Position numbers and translations under genes: made by a program
Shown: piece after piece, positions 10,461 to 21,639 of the stretch
Numbering within the stretch: the stretch's first letter is position 1
Layout: every line of letters starts with the position of its first letter
The notes under the pieces: generated by a model
The model's input: only the letters and a program-made list of their open reading frames with translations
Databases searched by the model: none
What the model was told of the DNA's origin: nothing
Source: Mytilus galloprovincialis
Taxonomy: Eukaryota > Mollusca > Bivalvia > Mytilida > Mytilidae
Assembly: GCF_965363235.1 (NCBI RefSeq)
Contig: NC_134844.1
Span: forward strand, 53,440,872 to 53,504,871
Direction of reading: 5' to 3'
Length of the DNA: 64,000 nucleotides

Positions 10461-10499
10461 TTTTTTCGTAACTTTGATATCCATAAATAGTAAAATGAA

Positions 10500-13495
10500 A
10501 CTGCTTTAACTCTCGTTGTTTCGAACTCGGTTGACCCGAAATTTCGGATGAGTCGAAGCTTTCACGTGGTCCCGAACTTTGTTCTATATAAATGTACGTA
10601 GTTCGACTCCTGATGAGTCGAAATTGGATGAGTCGAACTAAATTTACGATCCCAGGGTTAACAGAAGCATTCAAAATTCATTATTTATCTCGAACTAATA
10701 CACATATGTCAAAACATAACCTAGCATGTTTCTCTACTGTCATAAAAATTCATAATATTTATTAAAATTAATAGATTTAGCTAACTAAGTCCTTCAATTA
10801 GGTAACTGTATTTGTTAGTGGAAAATTGTTTTAATGTTAATTAGGCTTAAATTAAAAATTGTTTGCTTTCCCCTCTCTGTGATTAAAGTAAGATAACTCT
10901 GGTCAATTTTCCTAACATTCTATCATTATGGGAAGATGATATAGTTCTGTTTTCATTTATAGTCTTTTTCAGAAAAAGTTCTAATTGTTTTTGGTAGGTC
11001 TCAATTACAATTTTACACTCTAGCATTCGGCATCAGTTAGACGCTTGTGGAATAAAGTGGTGGCTATGGTGTACTGTTTTGTGTTTGTGCGTATGTGTGT
11101 TTGTGTTAGGCGTTATTACACTTCTTTCATGTATTTGTCTTAAAAGATCGAGTAAAGCAGATAAGCTACATCAGCTTTCTGCTTCATTTGAGTTATGGCA
11201 TAATGGTATACACCATATCGATCTTAGAAACAAATGCCTTTACGAGTAGAAGGACGAATGCTGTTGTGCATTTTTTTATGCATACCACAATTGAAACAGT
11301 GTATTCTTGACACATGTGACAGCACAATTAATGTTTTTCACCGGCATATTGTACCTCAAATTAAAAGTAGGAAAAAAGTGGGTTTTTTTAAAATAATTTC
11401 CAGGATATGGCTTTAATAGAGAGCTATTTCATGAATACTTGGACGATGCTTTTTCTGTGACATAGTCACTTGTTTCAGAATATTTCCCCCTATTTACCTT
11501 AATTATATATTAAGGTATAATAATTACATTAGATGTATGTTTCATTTTGATTGGCTAACTGCACATCACGTGTTATTCCTTAAGCAATTGCATTACTCAA
11601 TAAAACTTACCATTCATGATAACACGTGGTCCCACAATAAAGTGCACAGGTGAATTAAATAAAAATAATTTAAAATTCGTGTTTTTATGATCATAGCTTA
11701 TAAAAATGTAATTATAAGTATCGAATGCTTAACTTCATAGGGTTGTAAAAGCGTTGACAGTGCGCACATTTTTAGAATGAAGCGCTTCTCCGCTTTATAC
11801 AAAATGCACTTTGGTCAACGCTTTTACACCCCAATGAAGTTACAAAAAGAAGCATTCAATTCATAAATAAAGGAAATTTATATTCTGAAACGAGTGCCTG
11901 TGATCTGTGATTTAGTACAGTTTGTCTCTTCGCTCTAAGAAAGTTAGTGATGATGAAGGTAGATTTTACCTTGCTTATTTGTGACGTCTAAACAGGGTGT
12001 GAAGACTATCAGATAACAAAAACATACTTATAAGATAACAAAATAATTCTTTATATTGGTATATATTAATTTTAAACATTTCAAAACAAATAAAAGAAAT
12101 TATAGATATACATCAATGTCTTTGATAAATTAATGAAAAATGCGAGTATCTAGTACATAACAGATTTTGTAACGATTTTGAATTCAATAAAAAAAAAACT
12201 ACATGTATAAGATAAAATTATAACCTTGTTCAAGGTAGACAATCAACATATTGACTTTATGAAATTGAACATAGACTCATAGTTCAAAGGAATATAACTC
12301 GTGTATACAATTGACATATCAATCGAATTATTTAGCTGCGAATTTGTCCGCCACCTTCAAGGAAGATTCTAAATTATCAATATAACCACAAGTTGTTAAT
12401 CTATAGATACTGACGACTTATGAATGCTAACCACAGTAAAGAATATTTGTTTGAAATTTTTTAACACTTACTCAGAAAAATGCTCGTACTACTTGACTTT
12501 CAAAGCTCATAATTAACGTGTTTACACACATATATAAAATGGTTGTTAAACATTACAAACCTGTAATCGTATAAGACACTATACACCTGGTGTGCTTGCA
12601 TTAACTTATCCAAAAATATATTTATTTCAAGCCTAAATATTTCGACATGCTGTTAACGTTTTATAAATTTTTTAATTCTAATTGTGTCACAAATTCCGGT
12701 TAAGATTTGACTAAATACCAATATCCTGATATTGTCAGGTTAATAAGCTACATGATAACCTCCGGCATTTAAATGGATTGAAGAGTTAATCTGACAATAC
12801 ACGTGTAATTAAATTTCCAGTCACTGATCACTGAATATATTTATGACATGCTATTTCCACGAGTGTTTACCTAAGATTATCTTTTATAGAATTTTTATAA
12901 ATAATTAGTGATACATTGTTAATGTTCGTAAGTATATAAAATGTTTACAAAACAATTAATTGTGATTTACACTAATGAGCTTGGGTGTGTATGAAGTAAG
13001 GATTATGACATCCGTTGATGATCACCTAAAAACTACTCATCGGCGTCTTTAATCTTGTTGTATTTTCTTTTGAAAAGAAAGAGTGAGATAAAACAAAATG
13101 AAGAGGAATATAAATTTTCTAAAGTCTCTTGTATCCGAGAATAAACAATTTTGTCAACTATAAACGACCTGAATAACGAAACTATCGATTGGAAATAACT
13201 CTCTCGGATAAAAGTCATAGGAACAAATTGTAACTGAAACAATTGAATAAGTAAAAATAATGTTATTATAATAATGAAAGACCATGACATACAAATACAT
13301 CGATCTGATACCAGAATATCGATCCCCTTCCCATATTCATCCGGATTTATTTTAGCTTTACCAAGCTAAGCAAGAGTTTGTCCCTTGTTCTGTCAAACTT
13401 CCGGTTTTCGTTTGAGTCGAACTACGTGTATCTCGAAATATTTTTCTGGTCCGGCTGTCTTCGAGACAACGAGAGTCGACTGTAGTAGGCAAAAT
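10500..13495. mobile_element. Possible old Tc1/mariner (pogo-like) element pair of ends
   Basis: The left region (about 10510-10620) has CTCTCGTTGTTTCGAA and ACGTAGTTCGACTC; the right region read in reverse (13485-13395) has GACTCTCGTTGTCTCGAA and ACGTAGTTCGACTC. Such ends resemble the pogo/Tigger terminal repeats I recall, and TA follows the right end (13484). No transposase was recognised between them. The interior otherwise holds AT-rich sequence, one hairpin at 11722-11859 and no recognised gene. Low confidence that it is one element. Confidence 0.3.
11722..11859. repeat. Imperfect inverted repeat (hairpin)
   Basis: GAATGCTTAACTTCATAGGG then GTAAAAGCGTTGAC (to 11758) is mirrored by GTCAACGCTTTTAC (from 11814) then CCCAATGAAGTTAC and GAAGCATTC. 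Arms of about 37-46 bases flank a 55-base centre containing GAAGCGCTTC. Possibly the core of a small non-autonomous element; family unknown. Confidence 0.55.
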
Positions 13496-13504
13496 TGGTA
13501 TTTG

Positions 13505-14928
13505 ACCACAAAATCAATTTATTTAACACATTACATTTTTTTCAAAAAAACTTGTTGCATCTAGGAATGATGATAGCATAAAGATAAAACAGTTTGGTAA
13601 ATTGTTGAAATGAAAATAGATAGGCAATATGCCAAAGACGGAGGTCCGGTAAGGGCTATTGTTGGCATAATATTTGAAGTACATCTGATGAAACGTTTTT
13701 GACATTTTTTTAAATACTTTAGTAACTACTTCAGTCGATTTTATTCATTTATGTGAAAATTTGAACTGATTTGTTTATTGAAAATGTACATAAATCAGGT
13801 TTGGGAATATTTTGACAAATGTTCAAACTCCTTCTTTTTCTCTATACATGTAATACAGGGTAAAACATTGTGCCCCATAACACCAATTTTGCTTTTCATT
13901 GAAGACTTCAATAGCCCATCAATTGTCCTTAACCAAAATTTAAGCAGATTCCAGAAAACAGCCCATATTTATGTAACAACAGTATTCTACTTCCAATAAA
14001 TAGATTAAAGTTTACATTTTTTACAAAGGACAAGGGGCTAAAAGGGCCATTTTTAACCCCACCCCCAAATTTCATTTTATTTGTCATGTTGTAACTCTAT
14101 ACCAAAGACCTTCTGAAAATGGTGGCATTTTGGGTCTATCTCGTATATTATGTTGCCTAGCAACCATTTTAATGAGGGAAATAAACTCATTAAAAATGCT
14201 AAATATACAGCTTAATCTATCTAATTTTAAAATCAATGCTGTTTAATATGCAGTGATATTTACACTCATACATAATTAAATGCATCTCAATATAATGCAC
14301 ATTTCTTGGTAAAATCATTGTAATTTCTCCCTAGCAACAAATCTTTGTCCATAGCAACGGCAATTTGTTTTCTATTTTACAAGATTTAACTTTTAATATT
14401 TTGCTACAAAAAAATGATTCAAAATGCACATTGTAAAAAGGAATAAAAATCCAAAGTAAATGAATAAGAATCAATGTTGAAATATCAACAAACAAAACTA
14501 CAGACAAACAAAAGTACAGAAATTCTCTAAGATAATGTAGTAATGAAATGCACTTCTAAAGTTCATCTGTGGTGTAAAATATTGTAACAATGCCCTTACG
14601 GTAAAATTGCTGGTTATTACATTGTTTTCATGAATTAGTATGCGTACACCTTACATATTCTTTAAATCCTATTACATTATCATATTTTGTCTCTAGTGTT
14701 GGGTGGAGTCCCTGGGGTTTCACTAGTAAGCGACGAAAAAAATGATTTAGCCACAAGAAGACAATGTTAATATTGATATTAATTATCTAAAATGAAGAAA
14801 TATAGAAACATGCATTAAAGGGTGTTTTCCTCTATATCAGTGTATCTTCATTTTTCTTTTAAAAATGTTATATTTTGGTGCCAAAAAGGGGTCTTATTGG
14901 GCCTACTGGCTGAGCAGTTATGTTTTCA
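13505..14928. other. Intergenic stretch with RFX/X-box-like sites
   Basis: No gene recognised. GTTGCCTAGCAAC at 14152-14164 matches the RFX X-box palindrome, with half-site-like CCCTAGCAAC at 14329-14338 and CCATAGCAACGG at 14349-14360. These could equally be part of an unnamed repeat. Confidence 0.35.
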
Positions 14929-14930
14929 TA

Positions 14931-15374
14931 GTATGAAATTCAAAACAGTGTGGCTGTGGCCATTGATTGACACATTAAATTCATCCATTGACTGGGACAA
15001 TTTACGTGAACGTTTGTCTGTAACGACCACTATTCACGACGTACCTACGATAGACATTTAAACTGTGGGGTCACCAAAGGTTTCTTAACGCCTTTAATTA
15101 TAAAGTAATTCGAAAAAATAATCAGGAATAACCTTTATGTTTTGATTTATATAATTGGTATAAATCAAAACATCGTGTTATTTCTGATTAATTTTTTCGA
15201 ATTACTTTATTGGGGTGTTGAGAACCTTTGGTGACCCCATAGTTTAAGTGTCTTTAAAAAGTACATAATGATCAGTGGTCGTTACATACAAACGTTCATC
15301 TAAATTGTCCCAGTCAATGGATGAATTTAATGTGTCAATCAATGGCCACAGCCACACTGTTTTGAATTTCATTC
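14931..15374. mobile_element. 444 bp palindromic non-autonomous transposon, copy 1
   Basis: The two halves are inverted copies of one another over about 215 bases each: ATTCAAAACAGTGTGGCTGT at the left end is mirrored by ACAGCCACACTGTTTTGAAT at the right, and GGGGTCACCAAAGGTT by AACCTTTGGTGACCCC near the centre. TA lies directly outside both ends (14929-14930, 15375-15376), as expected for Tc1/mariner-type insertion. No transposase is encoded. A second copy lies at 29120-29562. Confidence 0.8.
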
Positions 15375-15376
15375 TA

Positions 15377-16559
15377 TGTTGAGGAAAGACTTTTAAAATG
15401 GATAAAATCCATAATTTTTCAAGCAGTAAGTATATTATTAGAAAGACATGACTAAATAACCCGATATAGATCGTTACCTCACGTGACCGAAATAAGAAAA
15501 TTATTGTTTTAAGTCATCCTAGAAATTTGGATTTTAATTAGAGTTTTAATAAAAAAAAGAATGTGATAAGAAGATATGTCTACAACTATAAGATATAACT
15601 TATTATATTGAAAATATTCTAACATATTCACTACTGATACATGTTAATGTATCATATCTAAAGTTTCCATTTCCAGAACTCGAGTTGGAGTTATTTGCCT
15701 TTGCTGGCCACATTGAAGGACAAACAGATTGATTTTCTTATCTGACAAAACAAATTTGAACTTGTGGTACCAGCAAGACTGATAAAACAACTTACTAGAT
15801 AACATTTTGTAAAATAACAGAGCCCGCGCCACAATCAATAAAATGGTTAAATTATAACGACACCTGTATTTGTTGTTCTTGTAGCATTTATCATTGAAAT
15901 AGTTCAAATTGTTTGGGATAACTATTTATATTATATTTATATATAGCTGATGATCAGGGGTTTAGTTATATTTATATATGTATATACAAATATGTTTTAT
16001 GTTATTAAACTAGTTCATATTTTCTAACTATATTAAGGTAGGAATTACACATACTTATTCATAAATATATTATTTATGCAACTCCGTATTTTAACACATG
16101 TATATTTCACGGATATTTTTCTAAGACTTCCGATTATCAGCCGCCCTGCCAAAATTTTAAACATTATGATACTCTTGTTAGATGCTTAATTTCAAGGACA
16201 GTATATACAGGTGAATTTATCTATAGAAGATTTCGATATCTTTCCCATGTCAGAGAAAACAAAAGAGCATAGTACATGTATCATGTGTATTAAGATGTAA
16301 TTACTTAAATGTGTTCATAGTTGAATTAGTTCGTTATATGTAATGATAGGTGTTTATTCGCATATAGTATGCATTTAGAACATAATTAGGTTTTAACTAC
16401 ATACAAAAGATAGCTTCCATTAGGGATTGTGATAATAGTTAATCCTGGTATTTTATAATATCATTTTTTAAAGTTTTATAGGTGATGTGCTATCTATAGC
16501 AGATTATGATATGTTATATCAATTAAAGAATACTTACATTGATTAAACTTCAATATGTA
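15377..16559. other. Intergenic, nothing recognised
   Basis: AT-rich, no gene signature. The 87-residue minus frame at 15644-15907 has no recognisable domain. Confidence 0.4.
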
Positions 16560-18290
16560 AAAGTTTAAGTTAATTGATTGACCTTGACCACTGCAGAGGT
16601 TATTATATCTGACATATTTTTGATACGTTTGTAGGCAATGATAGGTGGCCGACTGAATAGTTTACATGCAGTAGGGTCATTAAGTATAATTGACCAATGT
16701 TTCCGTAATAATGATGATAGCTTCCGAATCGAGGGATGGTACTTACATTGTAGTCACCATAGTTTAAGGGGTGCCCTTGTTATTAGATTTCTATTTATAT
16801 TTCATTGCATTTTCTCTTTTGGTATTTAAGGCTGAATTTATGCAATTGTGAATTTCGTTAGACGAGTAACCTCTCTCTAATAACTTAGATTCAAAATGTT
16901 TGATAAGATTTTCCAGATTAGATTGATTGCTGTTTAAACGTAAATGTCTTAGGCTTTCTATGGTGGCCGGATGCGGCCATTTCGCCTTTTCGCGTTTTCA
17001 CGTTTTCTCCTTTCACTTTCACGCGAAATCGAGAAATCGAGAAATCGTGAAATCGGGAAATCGAGAAATCGAGAAAGCGAAATCGAGAAATCGGGAAAGC
17101 GAGAAATCGAGAAAGCGAAATCGAGAAATCGAGAAATCGAGAAATCGAGAAATCGGGAAATCGAGAAAGCGAAAACGCGAAATCGAGAAATCTATTTCAT
17201 TTCCCGTTTTCGCGTTTTGCTTTCTTGATTTCTCGATTTCGCGTTTTCGCTTTCTCGATTTCTCGATTTCCCGATTTCCCGATTTCCCGATTTCTCGATT
17301 TCTCGATTTCGCTTTCTCGATTTCTCGATTTCCCGATTTCCCGATTTCTCGATTTCTCGATTTCGTGTGAAAGTGAAAGGAGAAAACGCGAAAAGGCGAA
17401 ATGGCCGCATCCGGCCACCATAATCAAGCCGTCATCGCGAAATCCTTTGTGTAAGATAACTTGTTTATTAAATGGAAATTTTTCCAAGATCGAGCTTATA
17501 AATGTGTAAGCTCTAACATCACATATAGAGGGTGACGGAACTGCACCCATTGAACAACCAATTCTCTGGACGAAATGGTTTCCGGCAAATTCAAATTCAT
17601 TAGTATGTAGTACTAGTTTAAGTATATTTATAAGATAATTTTTTTTTATTAATGGGATTTCATAATCGCTTTGTCTCATGTCAGTGTACGCATTTTCTAT
17701 GGCTCTTTTAGGTTCATTATAGTACATGTTGGTATACATGCTTCCTAAGTCATAGGTGCATAAAATTATATCATTAGGACATATACAGTATTTTCTGACA
17801 CTTGAAATATTTGTGTAGTGTCCCTAGTATATGTATTTTGTCGTTTCACTACTGGTTGGAGAAAGTAATCTAATAATCTACCAATTAATTATGTAGGGGA
17901 ACCACATTGTGAGATGATGGGTCGTCCAGATATCTTAATTGTAATTATATTATGAATGTTTTCTAGATTGTTTATTATACTGCCAGACAAGTTTATGAAC
18001 TTTTGACAAGAAATATAATCTACCACATTTGTTATTTTGAAATCCTTGTTCAAGGAACTTGTAAGTGGTCTTATTTATTTCGTAAGTGAGATGAAGATGT
18101 TCTACTAGTGCTTGAACATCGCTCTGGATCATGTGTGTGTTTGGGGCTTCAATTTTTCGTAATGTAAGTTATCAATATGCATTAGACCTTGGGATATGTA
18201 TGTATTGCTTTTAAGTATAACTACAAAATGTATTATAGTTTCGATTGCATTATTAACAAATTGAGGTGTATATACAGATTAAACATAAAA
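16560..18290 (-). mobile_element. Penelope-like retroelement fragment, interrupted
   Basis: Minus-strand blocks in order: GRLYFLSKVHK (about 18030-18000), MYTNMYYNE at 17739, FEFAGNHFVQRIGCSMGAVP with PSICD (about 17600-17520), GFRDDGLI (about 17445-17425), then beyond a palindromic insertion ESLRHLRLNS and LLERGYSSN (16957-16860) and RKHWSIILNDP, KLFSRPPIIAYKRIKN (about 16720-16630). These match the reverse transcriptase and thumb of Penelope-like elements. Frames do not join: stops and shifts occur between the blocks, and part of the region between the DD box and ESLRHL seems missing. No GIY-YIG endonuclease was seen downstream, so the 3' end is truncated or diverged. Confidence 0.75.
16961..17420. 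mobile_element. 460 bp palindromic foldback element inserted in the Penelope-like copy
   Basis: Ends are perfect inverted repeats: TGGTGGCCGGATGCGGCCAT at the left and ATGGCCGCATCCGGCCACCA at the right, followed inward by CGCCTTTTCGCG and CTTTCACTTTCACGCG. The arms then become arrays of GAAATCGA-type 8-mers, mirrored on the right, with the centre near 17195. TA lies outside each end (16959-16960, 17421-17422). Open frames crossing it in several registers are by-products of the repeats. Confidence 0.85.
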
Positions 18291-18389
18291 AGGATGTAGT
18301 GGTTTGTAATTACCGTTATCTAGCGGAAAATGAGATGTAAATTTGAATTAGATGACGGTAATTACAAATCACTACATCCTTTTTATGTT
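18282..18389. repeat. 39 bp inverted repeat at the junction of two retroelements
   Basis: AACATAAAAAGGATGTAGTG at 18282 and its mirror at 18389 belong to 39-base arms (18282-18320, 18351-18389) with 37 matches and a 30-base spacer. Read in opposite directions both arms could encode GNYK-LHPFYV, so they look like two copies of one coding fragment, not a random hairpin. Confidence 0.7.
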
Positions 18390-18417
18390 AAATTTTATGG
18401 GAAATTCTTTTTGGTCA

Positions 18418-18580
18418 AGCACAAGGTCACTCTTACGGAATGCCTCCTCGCTTGCCAGGTCCACCCCGTCGCGGTAGGGGGCGTGGTAATAGTCACAATC
18501 TATGTTTTAAATGTAACAAGCCGGGTCATTTTCTTAGGGATTGTCCAGCTAACCGAAATTCTGCAAGTTCAAATTAAATT
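18418..18580 (+). mobile_element. Gag C-terminus with CCHC zinc knuckle (part of the YR retrotransposon)
   Basis: An arginine/glycine-rich stretch is followed by CFKCNKPGHFLRDC, a classical CCHC knuckle that binds nucleic acid in retroelement Gag proteins. It marks the 5' part of the element. Confidence 0.75.
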
Positions 18581-18980
18581 ATTTACATAATTTTAAAAGC
18601 AAGTAAAATACATCTTCCATTCCGTTAATTAAATTCATACTTATTTCATTTCAGGATGCATTCGGTTAAAACCATGGGAATTAAAAATAAATTTGGGAAG
18701 AGATCCTACTTCAGTAACAGTTAGACGCCCGACGTTTGTTAATTTTGAAAACAAAATTGTTGATAATAGTAGGGAGGTAGTTTCAGCAGAAGAGGTTTAT
18801 TCAAAAGCCATGGATGATGTATCTCCAGATATACAAAATATGATTTTTTTGAATCCGAAGAATTTTGTTGCTGGACAAATTCATACAAGGTTAAAGCAAT
18901 GGGAGAAAGTATTAGCTTGTTCGTATTCTTCAGATGAAATTTTAGATTGACTAGTTCATGGTGTAAATATTAATTATTAC

Positions 18981-19877
18981 ATGGTACATTTTAAAGGAGA
19001 TTTCTGGGGACACCATTATGATGATAAGTTCCCACCTAGCAGAACATTCAATAACTCAAATAAATGCAAAAAGTTTTCTACGTTCATAACAGAAACCGTT
19101 GTGGATAGACTTAGAAATGGTTCAATCGAATGCTTAGGAAAAGTAGGTTTAGTTAAACGACCCCACATTGTAGCACCTTTAACCATCGCGCCAACAAAAC
19201 CTAGATTATGCATTAATCTAGTGTATTTGAACAATTGGATCAAAGATGTACCGTTTAGTTTAGTCACTCTCAAAAATGTACATCGAGCCGTAAGAGAAAA
19301 TGCATATTTTACCTCAATAGATGATAAATCAGGTTTTGATAATGTTATGTTATCCGAGGATTCCCGTGGACTAGTGGGTTTCCAGTGGGGTGGATTTTAT
19401 TTCATTTTCAAAACATTACCGTTTGGTTTTAAACTTTCTAGCTACATTTATCACACATTAAATCTGCAAGCAACATCGTATATTAGGAGAAAGTTTTTGA
19501 TTCCTGTACATTTGTATATGGATGATCGTCTTGTCGAGGAAGTAAGAAATTCTGGTTTAAAAGCAGGTGTCAGTTCCGCTTTATTGGCAAATTACATTGT
19601 GTGTGAAGTTATAACTAGATATGGGTATTGCATTAATTTAGACAAGACCGTGTTTATCCCGTCCCAATCAGTAGTATTTTTGGGATTTGTTGTTGATTCC
19701 GTAGCTAGATGTTTCAGAATAACTGAATCCAAAAAACAAAAATTTATTAATTTACGCGAGGATTGTTTAAGGAAAGGTGCTATTACGGTGCTAGATTTTA
19801 CAAAAATTAGTGGGTCGTTATATTTCTTTTATGTTCGCTGTTCCGGCAGCAAAACTTTACACTCGGGAGATGAATAA
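18981..19877 (+). mobile_element. Reverse transcriptase domain (part of the YR retrotransposon)
   Basis: Blocks typical of DIRS/Ngaro reverse transcriptases: TKPRLCINLVYLNNWIKDVP, SIDDKSGFDNV, FIFKTLPFGFKLSSYIYH and the catalytic box LYMDDR, then a FLGFVVDS block. The large domain of the element's polyprotein; fossil copy. Confidence 0.85.
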
Positions 19878-20480
19878 TGCAATTTCATTAGGAATCCGCA
19901 ACCAAACAAGCATCCCAATGACAAAAGATTTAAAGGACGAACTTAATAATTGGCGGTTTTTGGATTCATGGACAGGAAATTTAGAATGGAAGAAAGAGAG
20001 ACATTTAGTTGTAAACATTTATACAGATGCTTCTATGTTCAAATGGGGTGGATATTTTAGAATAAATGATACAGAGCATAAAGTGGGCGATTCGTGGGCA
20101 CATGAAATGTTATCGCTTCCTATTATGGTACTAGAGGCTAAAGCTTTGTTATATGTTTTAAGATCCGTACGGGAAGACATAAAGGGTAGTCGGGTGGACG
20201 CAAACGTAGACAATCAGGCCTTGATAGGTGCTTGGAATAACGAAGGTTCCAAATCTATCCACTCTTAAAGAAATTTTTCAATTGACTTTGGATTTAGACG
20301 TAATGTTAAATTTACATTTTGTACCATCTAAATTGAATTTAGCAGATGAGCCATCGAGAAAACTTAGTAAATCGGATGCGAAATTAGATAGCGATATATG
20401 GAGTACAATACAAGAGTATTTTGGTGACATTACAGGACACACGATCAACTTGATGGCTTTAGATTCTAATAGCATGATAG
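19810..20480 (+). mobile_element. RNase H-like domain (part of the YR retrotransposon)
   Basis: Contains IYTDASMFKWGGYF (first acidic box), a VLEAKALLYVL block with the second acidic residue, VDNQALIGAW, and LHFVPSKLNLADEPSR, the order seen in the RNase H regions of DIRS-like elements. Confidence 0.8.
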
Positions 20481-20580
20481 ACAGAAATGGTAAAATTCTA
20501 AAACATTTCACTCCAACTGTTTCTCCATTGTCGTCAGGTGTAAATTTATTTGCCCAAGCCGTGGATAAAAGTGAAATCTG

Positions 20581-21426
20581 TTGTACGTATTTCCTCCTTT
20601 CGCATTATTATTACCGGTGTTGTCTTTCATCGGGGAGAATATGTTAAATTGTACCGTGATATTACGTGCGGATGGAGTAATAGCCACATGGGTTCCAACA
20701 TTTTATGAATTGATACACGATGCTTTTATTGTTGGTAACAAGGGACAAAAGGGTGTTTTGAAATATCCTACAAAGAAAGGTTATGATCCAAATGGTATAA
20801 GGTCATCTGGAAATCTGTGGGCAGTTCGCATAAGTTCAAAGCAATCCCTGTGTTTTAATTATGGAAAATTATTATTTCTTAATGAACCACTTATTTCTAC
20901 TAAATTTCACTTGTTATGTATTGGTGATTCAATAAGATTTTTACAGTGGCGAAAAGATTTTAAAAACCCAATGGTAAATGTGTTTTCACAAGGAGGTGCT
21001 CTTTTGTGTGAAATAACACCCCAAATTGAGAGACTAACTAGAATGCATCCTCCTAGACTTTTGTTTATTCATGTAGGTGTCAATAATGTAAGCAAATCCT
21101 TTCTGTTTGAAAGCGAGTTCAGCCAGTTATTAATTACAACTCAACAAATAGAACATTTAGCACTTATACTTCAGTACACGCGTACGAGTGATAGGCACGT
21201 ATCTTTTGTATTATCATCAATAATCAGGTGTAAAGATGAAGCTATAAACGCAAGATCGGCTATCATTAATGAAAATATAGAAAGTTTATGCAAGCGTAAT
21301 TGTTGGATGTTCATGGACAATTCAAACATTAATTGTAGACATTTGAGAGATTGTGTGCACTTGAATGAAGAAGGTCAATTAATTTTTCTAAACAATTTGT
21401 ATGGTGTATTAAAAAATGTTTGGTGA
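20581..21426 (+). mobile_element. SGNH-hydrolase domain (part of the YR retrotransposon)
   Basis: The first part (VFPPFALLLPVLSFIGE and following) is the region after RNase H in Ngaro-like elements. It leads into LLCIGDSIRFLQW (block I, GDS), a FIHVGVNN block (Asn/Gly blocks) and HLNEEGQ (catalytic His block), the signature order of SGNH/GDSL hydrolases. The role in retrotransposition is unknown; similar domains occur in some Ngaro and CR1 elements. Confidence 0.75.
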
Positions 21427-21436
21427 TTTTTCTTGT

Positions 21437-21474
<38 letters not shown>

Positions 21475-21639
21475 TATAAAAATTTGAGTTAACACTTCAC
21501 AATGTATTTTGGTTTTTATTATCAGGTTTTATATATTTTGTTTTAGGAGTATCTCATGAAAAAATTTGGTGCCCCTACATAACGTGTTCAGCTATTCTAA
21601 ACAGAAATGTAGTTTGAAAAAAGAGATTGAATTTTTTTT

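Noticed and set aside
10605-10635. CTGATGAGTCGAAA resembling a hammerhead core
   Set aside because: There is no room for stem II between the boxes and no cleavage site downstream.
13033-13290. 85-residue minus-strand frame
   Set aside because: Hydrophobic, low-complexity translation of AT-rich DNA with no recognisable domain.
16927-17739. Long open frames across 16927-17410 on both strands
   Set aside because: They are translations of the GAAATCGA arrays in the palindromic element. Only the part from about 17425 to 17739 on the minus strand is real (Penelope-like) coding sequence.
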